Source of the DNA: JBJXHG01 sp046160865
Lineage (GTDB): Bacteria > Planctomycetota > UBA1135 > GCA-002686595
Assembly: GCA_046160865.1 (NCBI GenBank)
Contig: JBJXHG010000156.1
Coordinates: forward strand, 1-16,889
Reading direction: 5' to 3'
Length of the DNA: 16,889 bases
Shown: positions 7,173-14,225 of the stretch, one piece after another
Layout of the letters: each line of letters begins with the position of its first letter
Numbering within the stretch: position 1 is the first letter of the stretch
Translations under genes and position numbers: made by a program
Notes under the pieces: generated by a model
What the model saw: the letters and a program-made list of their open reading frames with translations, nothing else
Database searches by the model: none
What the model was told of the DNA's origin: nothing

Positions 7173-9320
7173 TCAGAGGTGAGGCGTGCGAGCGGGGAGC
7201 GCCGCGGACGGATCCACGGACGCAGCGTCGTACGGAAGCGGCGCTTCGCGCCGCGGAGAAGTCGCGAGCGCACCCGCGCTCGGAAGCACGTAGAGCGGAG
7301 CTCGTCCGGCGCGCAAGCGCACACGCAAACGATCCAAGCGCTCGAAGCGCGCGAGCGCGCCGCCGCGCGGCGCACCGGCGAGGATGCCGTGCGGGTGCAG
7401 CGCGCCGACGGGCTGCGCGGCGAGCAGCGCCGCTTCGCACGCTTCGAGCGCCGAGCCGCCGGCACCCCGGCGCGCATCCAGACCGAGGTCGAAGCCGCAG
7501 CCGTACGGTGCGCCGGGTCCGTCGCTCGCGCTCGCGTCGCCCTCGAACAGGAGCGGTTGCGTCCACGGAAAGTGCGCGCGATCGAGCCGTGCGAAGCGCG
7601 CGGCGGCGAACGTGCCGCCGAACGGCGACACGCTCGCGGGCATGCCGCGGCGCTTGCCGAAGCGCTGCACGGCTTCGCCGAGGAACGAGAGCACGCGCCC
7701 GCACGACTGCGGGCGCAGATCGCCGTCGCCGAGGATGCGCAGCGCCTCGCGCAACCCGACGGGCACGATCGCCGCGCTGCGGCGCGCGTAGAGCGGACGG
7801 CCCGCCGGCTCGCGCAGCGCGCGGTGCTCGCGTTGCAGGTCCGACAGCGCGATCGCCGCGTCGAGCGCGGTCTCGACCGCGCGTGCGAGACCCTCGAGCA
7901 CGAGGTCCTCGCGCCAAGGTCCGGCGTGGCGTGCGATGCGCACGACGTTGATCGAGACGGCCGAGCACAGCGTGAGCGCGCCGGTCTCGCGCGCGCCGCG
8001 CGTGAGGCCGGGACCGGCGAAGCGACCGTCGTCTCCACTTCCCTGACTGTTCCACGTGGGCACGACCGCGCCGCGCTCGAGCGCCGCCTCGAGCAAGCTC
8101 GCGAGTTGCACGTCCGACGCGAGGCGCGTGATCTCCTCCCGATCGAGGAAGAGCCGGGGCGGGTGCGGATCGCGGCGCGCGAGATCCGCCCATTCTTCGA
8201 GCACGCCCGCGAGCCACGTGGGAGCGCTCTCGGCGCCGGCGCGCGGCGCGTGCACGAAGTCGAGCGAGAGTCCGGTGGCGTGCGTCAGCGCGCGCACCGC
8301 GGCGAGCCACGCGCGGCGGCTGACCGCCGTCTTCAAGCTCTGGAACACGAGGCCCGCGTCCTCGAGTGCGAGCGACTGCGCGCCGTCGCGCGCTTGCGCG
8401 GCGATCTCGTCGAGCATCTCGAACGCGGCGCTCGCGGGCGCGCCCTTGCGCAGCCAGAACTCGCACGGCACCGCGCACGCGATCGGGCGGTGCGGATGGT
8501 CGAGGCCTTCGATCCACAACTCGCCCGATTGGCACAACTGCGCGGTCTCGGCCGGCACGACGTCCTCGAGCGCGTAGCGCCGCAAGATCTCGCCTGCGAC
8601 CGTGTCGGACGCGGAGCGCCGCGACGCGCGCGCGTCTCCACCCGCGGCCCAATCCGGGTCGCGCAAAAGCTGACGCAGATCGTGGCGCGGCAAGCCGACC
8701 GGCCGCTGGCGCCGCAGCGCGTGCGCGAGTCCCATCTCGAGCAGCTCGTTGTCGACGAGCTCGCGGATCAGCGCGGTCGAGATGCGTCTCAAGCCGCTGT
8801 CGAACACGCGCGCTTCGACGCGGCGTGCGACGTCTTCCGCGGTCGCACGCGGCAGGTCGGCTTCGTTGAGCAGCGCCGCGACGATGCGCGCGCGGCTCCA
8901 CGACGAGAGTCCGGTCTGCACCTCGACGCGCGGCGGACGCGGTCCGGACGCCAGGTCGCCCGGCGTGCTGGTGCTCGCCGGCGCGCGCACTTGCAACGCC
9001 GCGTTCACGCGCGCGCGGCGGTCGCGCTCGAGGATGTACGCCTTCGCGACCGCGGCACGGCCGAGGTCGATCAACGCGCGCTCGATCAGGTCCTCGACGT
9101 CGTCGATCGTCGGCGCGGCGCTCTCCTCGCGCGCGTTCGCGGCGCTGAAGCGACGCGCGAGCGCGAGCTCGACGAGGTCCGCGACCTCGCCACCGAGCGT
9201 GCCGTCCTTCTCGTTCGCCGTCGCCTGCGCGCGCGCCACTGCATCCGCGACGCGCGCCTTCTCGAACGGCACGCGGCGACCGGCCTCGTCCGAGAGCCAC
9301 GGCACGGACGGCGCGGTCAC
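7173..9320 (-). CDS. ATP-cone protein related to anaerobic ribonucleotide reductase (NrdD-like, radical site missing)
   Basis: 715 residues. Residues 1 to about 105 form an ATP-cone, the nucleotide-sensing module shared by ribonucleotide reductases and NrdR. The rest aligns in order with class III reductase landmarks: LCSAVSINVVRIA resembles the ..TINLPRIA strand, VPVGLREAL resembles the GI.G..E loop, and FAAARFARLDRAHFP resembles the PAE..RfaklD segment. The C-terminus has no RVCGYL-like glycyl-radical motif and no CxxC pairs for the structural zinc. The region expected to carry the catalytic Cys (MGCR in the family) reads NSQGSGDD. I infer a catalytically inactive relative, perhaps a dNTP/ATP sensor partnering NrdR. 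The GTG start (9318-9320) overlaps the nrdR stop as GTGA. A diverged but active enzyme is unlikely on these residues. Confidence 0.65.
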   Translation of the reverse strand: MTAPSVPWLSDEAGRRVPFEKARVADAVARAQATANEKDGTLGGEVADLVELALARRFSAANAREESAAPTIDDVEDLIERALIDLGRAAVAKAYILERDRRARVNAALQVRAPASTSTPGDLASGPRPPRVEVQTGLSSWSRARIVAALLNEADLPRATAEDVARRVEARVFDSGLRRISTALIRELVDNELLEMGLAHALRRQRPVGLPRHDLRQLLRDPDWAAGGDARASRRSASDTVAGEILRRYALEDVVPAETAQLCQSGELWIEGLDHPHRPIACAVPCEFWLRKGAPASAAFEMLDEIAAQARDGAQSLALEDAGLVFQSLKTAVSRRAWLAAVRALTHATGLSLDFVHAPRAGAESAPTWLAGVLEEWADLARRDPHPPRLFLDREEITRLASDVQLASLLEAALERGAVVPTWNSQGSGDDGRFAGPGLTRGARETGALTLCSAVSINVVRIARHAGPWREDLVLEGLARAVETALDAAIALSDLQREHRALREPAGRPLYARRSAAIVPVGLREALRILGDGDLRPQSCGRVLSFLGEAVQRFGKRRGMPASVSPFGGTFAAARFARLDRAHFPWTQPLLFEGDASASDGPGAPYGCGFDLGLDARRGAGGSALEACEAALLAAQPVGALHPHGILAGAPRGGALARFERLDRLRVRLRAGRAPLYVLPSAGALATSPRREAPLPYDAASVDPSAALPARTPHL

Positions 9321-9787
9321 GGCGTGTTCTTTCCGCGCGACTCGAGCATCGGCTTCAGCTCGTCCATGAACTGCGAGACGTCCTTGAACTCGCGGTACAC
9401 GCTCGCGAAGCGCACGTACGCGACCTGGTTCAGCGTGCGCAGCTCCTCCATCACGAGCGAGCCGATCACCGAGCTCTCCACCTCGCGGTCGTACTCTTCC
9501 TGGCAGCGGGCCTCGACGCGCGCGGCGGCCGCTTCCAAGTCCTCGACCGAGACGGGCAGCTTCTCGCAGGCGCGGATCATGCCCGTCAGGATCCGCTCGC
9601 GGTCGAAGCGCACACGCTCGCCGCTCTTCTTGATCACCCGCAGCGGCGTCTCTTCGATGCGCTCGTAGGTCGTGTAGCGCAGGAAGCACTCCAGACATTC
9701 ACGACGGCGACGGATGACGCTCCCGTCGGCCGAGGTCCGCGAGTCGACGACCCGGTCGTTGTCGCGTTTGCAACGAAGGCACCGCAT
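9317..9787 (-). CDS. nrdR: Transcriptional repressor NrdR
   Basis: NrdR represses ribonucleotide reductase genes when (d)ATP occupies its ATP-cone. The 156-residue protein is standard length for the family. The N-terminal zinc ribbon has its four Cys at 3, 6, 31 and 34 (MRCLRC, then ECLEC) with the basic stretch RRRR just before the second pair. The ATP-cone spans about 49-139, beginning VIKKSGERVRFDRERI. The start is fixed by the zinc ribbon: the frame is open for 21 codons further upstream, but ATG at 9787 gives the usual MRC beginning. Its last codons overlap the GTG of the NrdD-like gene, so the two are probably translated together. A -35-like hexamer and a NrdR-box-like palindrome lie 28-50 bases upstream. 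Confidence 0.96.
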   Translation of the reverse strand: MRCLRCKRDNDRVVDSRTSADGSVIRRRRECLECFLRYTTYERIEETPLRVIKKSGERVRFDRERILTGMIRACEKLPVSVEDLEAAAARVEARCQEEYDREVESSVIGSLVMEELRTLNQVAYVRFASVYREFKDVSQFMDELKPMLESRGKNTP

Positions 9788-9814
9788 GAGGCTTAGCGCA
9801 GCACAGGAAGAGAC

Positions 9815-9837
9815 CACAACTACATGTTGTGTGTCAA
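9815..9837 (-). promoter_or_regulatory. Putative nrdR promoter with NrdR-box-like operator
   Basis: On the minus strand a perfect -35 hexamer TTGACA (9837-9832) is followed directly by CACAACATGTAGTTGTG (9831-9815). That contains an exact 6-bp inverted repeat CACAAC/GTTGTG around a 5-base centre. The overlapping 16-mer ACACAACATGTAGTTG (9832-9817) fits the published NrdR-box pattern acaCwAtATaTwGtgt at all the strongly conserved positions. The palindrome would fill the -35/-10 spacer, a classic repressor position. The matching -10 is poor (TCTCTT at best), and only one box is visible where NrdR sites usually come in pairs. Autoregulation of nrdR and the NrdD-like gene is the inference. Confidence 0.45.
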
Positions 9838-9883
9838 CGCTCGGCGACACGAACGGAGTGGGTGGACACGCGTTCCGAGCGCC

Positions 9884-11269
9884 TCACTTGCCGAGGCAGA
9901 AGCGGGCGAAGATCCGGTCCAAGACATCTTCCGGCGTGCTGCGGCCGCTGACGAGGTCGAGAACGTCGCTCGCGCGCCGCAGGTGCTCTGCCAGGAGCTC
10001 GAGGGGCGCGCCGGCCGCGTGGATCTGCCGCGCGCCATCGAGCTCCACCCGCGCGGCGTCGAGTGCGATCGCGTGACGCGCTTCGACCGCGCGCGTGACG
10101 CCGGTCTCGGCGCCCGGCCCCGGACCTGGAGCGGCGTGTTCGTCGAGCGCGGCGCGCACGCGCTCGCCCAGCGCCTCGAGTCCGAGGCCGCGCGGCGCAG
10201 AAACGGCGACCCACGCCGAAGCACCGGAGAGCTCGGGCGGCGGCGCGGCGCGCGCGCCGGCACGATCGATCTGGCTCCAGACGAGCAGCACGCGCTCGGA
10301 AGGCAGGCGCGCGAGCTCGGCTTGGATCGCCGCATCGTCCGCGCGCGACGCATCGACGACGTAGAGCACCAAGTCCGCCGCCGCGCTCGCGTCCGCGGCC
10401 TTGCGCTGCGCGGCGGCGTCGACGCCCTGCGCGCCCGCATCGAACCCGGCCAGGTCCTGGAGCTCCACTGCCCGACCGGCGCAATCGGTCTCCGCGGCGA
10501 CGACGTCGCGCGTCGTCCCGGGCAAATCGCTGACGAGCGCGAGCTCGGCCCGGCACAACGCGTTGAACAGCGAGCTCTTCCCCGCGTTCGGCGCGCCCGC
10601 GAGCACGACGCGCGGCAGCGCACGCAGCGGCGCGCGCTGCGCTTCCCACGCCGCCGCCGCCGCGAGGTCCGCCGCGACGCGCTCGAGGCCCGCGCCGATC
10701 TCGTCGTCGGGCACGTGGCCGGTGTCGAGCGGATCGAAGTCGAGGCTCGCCTCGCACAGCGCACGCAGATCGTCGAGCTCGTCGCGCAGGCGCTCGATGC
10801 GCTGCGAGAGACCGCCGGTGAGCAGCGCAAGTCCCGCGCGCGCTTCGTCCGCGCTCGCCGCTTCGACGAGCGCGAGCACGCCTTCGGCCTGCGTCAAATC
10901 GATGCGGCCGGCCGCGAACGCGCGACGCGTGAACTCGCCGGGCTGTGCGAGCTCGGCACCGAGCGCGAGCAATCGATCCAGGGCCGCGGCGAGCAGCGGT
11001 GGCGAGCCGGAGAGATGGAACTCGGCCACGTCCTCGCGCGTGAACGAGCGCGGCGCTGGCATCCAAACGAGCAGCAGCGGTTGCTCGCCGCGCGCGTCGC
11101 GAAACGCGCCGCGATACAGACCGCGGCGCGTGAAGTCGGGCGGCGGCGCGCCGCACCACGTGGCGGTCGCGAGCTCCCGCGCGCGCATGCCCGACACGCG
11201 GATCACGCCGCGCAGCCCCGCGCCCGGAGGCGTGGCGATCGCCGCGATCGTGGCTTGCGCGGAGCTCAT
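9884..11269 (-). CDS. mnmE: tRNA uridine-5-carboxymethylaminomethyl modification GTPase MnmE
   Basis: MnmE works with MnmG to modify the wobble uridine of tRNAs, using a folate one-carbon unit, glycine or ammonium, and GTP hydrolysis. The 461-residue protein has the N-terminal folate-binding domain (1 to about 115), a helical domain with an inserted G domain, and the invariant C-terminal CLGK (458-461) with its catalytic Cys. G motifs: G1 GAPNAGKS (225-232), G2 TTRD (252-255), G3 DLAG (272-275, usually DTAG) and G4 SQID (332-335, usually NKxD). The altered G4 keeps the Asp that reads guanine but loses Asn and Lys. ATG at 11269 gives the usual family beginning (MSSAQATIAAIATPPG); an in-frame ATG at 11293 would add eight residues. 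yidC lies just upstream, a common pairing in bacteria. Confidence 0.95.
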   Translation of the reverse strand: MSSAQATIAAIATPPGAGLRGVIRVSGMRARELATATWCGAPPPDFTRRGLYRGAFRDARGEQPLLLVWMPAPRSFTREDVAEFHLSGSPPLLAAALDRLLALGAELAQPGEFTRRAFAAGRIDLTQAEGVLALVEAASADEARAGLALLTGGLSQRIERLRDELDDLRALCEASLDFDPLDTGHVPDDEIGAGLERVAADLAAAAAWEAQRAPLRALPRVVLAGAPNAGKSSLFNALCRAELALVSDLPGTTRDVVAAETDCAGRAVELQDLAGFDAGAQGVDAAAQRKAADASAAADLVLYVVDASRADDAAIQAELARLPSERVLLVWSQIDRAGARAAPPPELSGASAWVAVSAPRGLGLEALGERVRAALDEHAAPGPGPGAETGVTRAVEARHAIALDAARVELDGARQIHAAGAPLELLAEHLRRASDVLDLVSGRSTPEDVLDRIFARFCLGK

Positions 11270-11309
11270 CACGACCGGGGCGTGCGCCGTCATGCGCCGG
11301 GCACGGCGA

Positions 11310-13268
11310 TCAGCGGCCGACCTTCTTCGGCTTCGGCCGCCGGCGCTGCCCTTCCATCTTCTTCATCTGCGCCTGTTGCGCTTGCATCAGGCGCGCCATG
11401 AAGCCGCTCTTCTTCGACGGCAACTCTTTGTCGTCGACCGGCCAGTACTTGCGGATCACCTTCTGCTCGATGACGCCGATCCCCGACTGCGTGATCATGT
11501 AGAGCGAGAGTCCGGCCGCGTAGTTGTAGAGGAAGACGCCCATCAGCACGGGCATCCACATCATCATCTTCTGCATGCGCGCGGCCTGCTCGTCCGCGGG
11601 CATGGGCATGCCCTTCTGCTGCCAGATCCACAGCGCGACCATCAACGGCGGCAGGATGTTCAGGTAAGCGATCGTGCCGATCAGCGGCAGGTGCGTGTTG
11701 AAGCCGAGGTGCATCAACTGGTCGGGCACCGAGAGATCGCGAATCCAGAAGAAGAACGGCGCGTGGCGCAGATCGAAGCTGACGCCGAGCGCGCGGTAGA
11801 GGCCGATGAAAACCGGGATCTGCAGGAACATCGGCAAGCAGCCGCCGAGAGGCGGGAACGCGCCTTCGGCTTGCATGAGCTTCGCTTGCTCCTGGCGTTG
11901 ACGTGCCGCGTCGTTCGGGTACGTCTTCTTGATCTCGTCGATCTTCGGCTGCAGGCGCTTGATCTTGGACTGGTAGCGCGCCATCGCCGTTTGCGACCGG
12001 CGATTGATCGGGAACAGCAGGAGCTTCACCGACACCGTGAGCAGGATGATCGCGATGCCCCAGTTGCCGGTCAGCGACTCGAACGCATTGAGCACGACGA
12101 GCAGCACCGACGCGATGCCGCTGAACATGCCGAGGTCGTGCTGCACCAGCGCGGAGTGCGCCGGCAGCGACGCTTCGAGCGCGGCGCGATCCTTGGGTCC
12201 CGCGTACAAGTCGAACGACACCGAGCTCTTCGCTCCGCGCTCGGGCAGCGGCATGTTGAAGTGCACGTCGGCGACGATTTGGCGCGTGCCGTGGTCGCGT
12301 TCGCTCGGATGCTCGGCGATCCAACGATCGTCGACGAGACGGCGCCACGTCGCGCCGTCGAGCGCCGCGGCCGACGCCGCGTCCGAGCCGTGCACGAGCA
12401 CCGCGAAGTACTTGTTGTAGACGCCCGCGAACGTCACCGGCTCGCCGATGCGGATCGAGAAGTCGCCCGCGAGCACCTTGCCGCGTTCGTCGCGCGTCTC
12501 GACGAAGACCTTCGGCGGCTCCTTCGAGTTCGCCTGGGAGCTCGCGACCGCCTGCGGCTCGAGGTACCACGGATCACCCGACTCCGCGGTCACGCACGCC
12601 GCGGGCGTCAGCACGAACGCGAGGCTGCCGCGGTCGTCGATCGATTCGTTCTCGAGCTCGAAGTCGACGCGGATCTCGTCGACCTCGGGCACGAAGGTGT
12701 AGCGCTTGACGAACGTCACCCCGGTGCCCGGGGCGAGACGGAACTCGACGCCGTTCGGGCGGTCCGCCGGACCGAGCGGTTGCATCGTCCACAGCTCGCT
12801 CTCGAGCGGCGCGGTCACGAGCTTCTGCGCCGAAGCGTTCGCGCGCACGACCATCGACGCGGTCGACTTGCCGTTCGCAGTCACCGGCTCGAGCAAGCGC
12901 GTCCAGTGCTCGACGTTCGCGCGCTCCTCCGGCGCGAGATCCACTCGATCGAAGTAGTTGCCGGTGCGCAGCTCGGTCAGCGCCGCGCCGCGATTGGTGA
13001 ACTGCGCGCGGTAGTGACCCGGCTTGCCGCTCTCACCGACGAGCACCGTGAGCGTGCGCTCTTCCGCATCGACGCGGCGCGGGTGCGCCGTCGTGCTCGA
13101 GGCCGCGCTGCTGTCGTTCGCCGTCGCGCTCGGCGCGCTGGTGTCGATGGACTCCGCGATCGCGCCCGCCGGAGCCGCGGCCGGCGGCCGCGGCGGCGGG
13201 AACAAGTACGACCACCCGAGCATGATCAGGAGGCACAGCGCGAGAACGATGGGCAGGCGTTTGTCCAA
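11310..13268 (-). CDS. yidC: Membrane protein insertase YidC
   Basis: YidC/Oxa1 insertase places and folds inner-membrane proteins, alone or with SecYEG. The 652-residue protein has an N-terminal transmembrane anchor (about 5-23), a large periplasmic beta-domain (about 60-370) as in Gram-negative YidC, then the conserved Oxa1 core: hydrophobic segments near 382-398, 402-420, 478-492, 527-548 and 569-600. Arg423/424 after the second core segment (FPINRR) is the likely groove arginine. The tail is strongly basic (RRRPKPKK), which suits ribosome binding. The start is TTG (13266-13268): it gives the family-typical MDKRLPI opening, and the next in-frame ATG lies inside the anchor. It follows the phosphoesterase by 27 bases. 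rnpA and rpmH, frequent yidC neighbours, are not present here. Confidence 0.97.
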   Translation of the reverse strand: MDKRLPIVLALCLLIMLGWSYLFPPPRPPAAAPAGAIAESIDTSAPSATANDSSAASSTTAHPRRVDAEERTLTVLVGESGKPGHYRAQFTNRGAALTELRTGNYFDRVDLAPEERANVEHWTRLLEPVTANGKSTASMVVRANASAQKLVTAPLESELWTMQPLGPADRPNGVEFRLAPGTGVTFVKRYTFVPEVDEIRVDFELENESIDDRGSLAFVLTPAACVTAESGDPWYLEPQAVASSQANSKEPPKVFVETRDERGKVLAGDFSIRIGEPVTFAGVYNKYFAVLVHGSDAASAAALDGATWRRLVDDRWIAEHPSERDHGTRQIVADVHFNMPLPERGAKSSVSFDLYAGPKDRAALEASLPAHSALVQHDLGMFSGIASVLLVVLNAFESLTGNWGIAIILLTVSVKLLLFPINRRSQTAMARYQSKIKRLQPKIDEIKKTYPNDAARQRQEQAKLMQAEGAFPPLGGCLPMFLQIPVFIGLYRALGVSFDLRHAPFFFWIRDLSVPDQLMHLGFNTHLPLIGTIAYLNILPPLMVALWIWQQKGMPMPADEQAARMQKMMMWMPVLMGVFLYNYAAGLSLYMITQSGIGVIEQKVIRKYWPVDDKELPSKKSGFMARLMQAQQAQMKKMEGQRRRPKPKKVGR

Positions 13269-13295
13269 GAGGCACTCGAAGGGTTGGGGACGAGC

Positions 13296-14114
13296 TCAGC
13301 GACCGACCGCGAGACGCTCGGCCAGGAAGTCGGGCAGCTCCGGCACCGCGCGGATCGCGGCCGCGGCCGCGGCGTGGTCGTACTCGAGGCGCACGAACGT
13401 CACGTTGTCGCCATCGAACATCACGTAGGAGAGGCGCGGGTCGCCGTCGCGCGGCTGCCCGACGGAACCTACGTTCACGATGGCGCGATTCTTCTCGTGC
13501 GCGCCGACGGCGTAAGGCCCTTCGGTGTCGCGCGGCCGGAACAGGCGTCCGTCTTCGTAGTACACCGCCGGCACGTGGCTATGGCCGACGAAGCACACGT
13601 TGCGCTCCATGCGCTCGAAGTTGACGGCCATCTTCTCCGCATTGTGGATGTCGCGCGGCAGCATGTACTCGCGCACGGGATCGCGCGGTGAGCCGTGCAC
13701 GAACATCGCGCGCTCGTCGGTCTGCAGCGGCGAGAGTCGATCGATGAACGCCCAGTACGCGTAGTTCGCTGCACGCTGCGCGCCGCGCGACAGCTCGTCG
13801 CGCGTCCAGTCGATCGCGGCGCGCGCCTTCGGGTTGAAGTCCTCCGCGCTGTTCAGGAGCGCGAACTCGTGATTGCCGAGCAGGCAGATCCCGGGTTCGA
13901 GCGCGGCCGCGCCGGGCGTCGGATCCGAGGGCTCCGCCGTGCACAGGCGCATGACGAGGTCGAGGCACTCGCGCGGGTGCGCGCCGTATCCGATCACGTC
14001 GCCGAGGCACACGTAGCGCCGCGCACCGCGCGCGTGCGCGTCCGCGAGGGCTGTCTCCAGGGCCGGCAGATTGGCGTGCAGGTCGGAGATGATCGCGGTC
14101 AGCGGGTAGTTCAC
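13296..14114 (-). CDS. Calcineurin-like metallophosphoesterase
   Basis: A 272-residue phosphoesterase of the YfcE/MJ0936-type calcineurin-like superfamily, with a two-metal site. All the metal motifs are present: DLH (11-13), GDVIGYG (38-44), GNHE (80-83), HGS (140-142) and GHSH (177-180). The segment NVGSVGQPRDGDPR matches the conserved C-terminal loop of the subfamily. No signal peptide or membrane segment is visible, so it should be cytoplasmic. Substrate cannot be read from sequence; relatives hydrolyse phosphodiesters or nucleotides. GTG at 14112-14114 is preferred since it gives the family-typical short lead-in before AIISDLHAN; TTG at 14132 would add six residues. A good promoter candidate lies at 14174-14202, so this is probably the first gene of a phosphoesterase-yidC-mnmE unit. 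Confidence 0.93.
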   Translation of the reverse strand: MNYPLTAIISDLHANLPALETALADAHARGARRYVCLGDVIGYGAHPRECLDLVMRLCTAEPSDPTPGAAALEPGICLLGNHEFALLNSAEDFNPKARAAIDWTRDELSRGAQRAANYAYWAFIDRLSPLQTDERAMFVHGSPRDPVREYMLPRDIHNAEKMAVNFERMERNVCFVGHSHVPAVYYEDGRLFRPRDTEGPYAVGAHEKNRAIVNVGSVGQPRDGDPRLSYVMFDGDNVTFVRLEYDHAAAAAAIRAVPELPDFLAERLAVGR

Positions 14115-14173
14115 GCGGAGATCTCTGGCCAACTTGTCCGCGCGAACCAGACGGGCGGGAGATCGGGCCGGGG

Positions 14174-14202
14174 ATTATCCGGACGTTCGCGAGGCGCGGC
14201 AA
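14174..14202 (-). promoter_or_regulatory. Sigma70-like promoter for the phosphoesterase-yidC-mnmE unit
   Basis: On the minus strand TTGCCG (14202-14197) and GATAAT (14179-14174) are separated by exactly 17 bases. GATAAT matches the -10 consensus at five of six positions and is an AT-rich island in a GC-rich gap. Transcription would begin near 14167, about 50 bases before the GTG start. The -35 sits in the loop and right arm of the hairpin 14188-14210. Confidence 0.55.
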
Positions 14203-14210
14203 GCCTCGCG
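14188..14210 (-). terminator. Hairpin after the sugar-phosphate transferase gene
   Basis: CGCGAGGC (14188-14195) and GCCTCGCG (14203-14210) form a perfect 8-bp stem with a 7-base loop, 16 bases after the transferase stop on the minus strand. There is no U-tract, so it may be a weak terminator or a pause or processing site. Because it overlaps the -35 of the next promoter, it may also affect initiation there. Confidence 0.4.
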
Positions 14211-14225
14211 CGCGTCGAATGCCCT

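Noticed and set aside
6481..9300. A long minus-strand open frame of 939 codons in another frame
   Set aside because: It overlaps the real frames of smc and the NrdD-like protein and is composed largely of Arg and Ala; a frame shadow.
1680..9668. A + strand open frame of 2662 codons
   Set aside because: It runs antisense through the M14-like gene, smc, the NrdD-like gene and part of nrdR, all with clear motifs. In very GC-rich DNA stop codons are rare in the opposite frame. Its translation is Arg/Ala-rich low-complexity sequence with no recognisable domain.
9317..9850. Longer nrdR start at 9850
   Set aside because: Would add 21 residues before the MRC zinc-ribbon start that is nearly invariant in the family, and would place the start upstream of the promoter-like site.
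9838..9881. Inverted repeat CGCTCGG/CCGAGCG after mnmE as a terminator
   Set aside because: Only 7 bp with a 30-base loop and no U-run; too weak to call.
10401..13691. A + strand open frame of about 1096 codons
   Set aside because: Antisense to mnmE, yidC and the phosphoesterase, which carry complete motif sets; no domain is recognisable in it.
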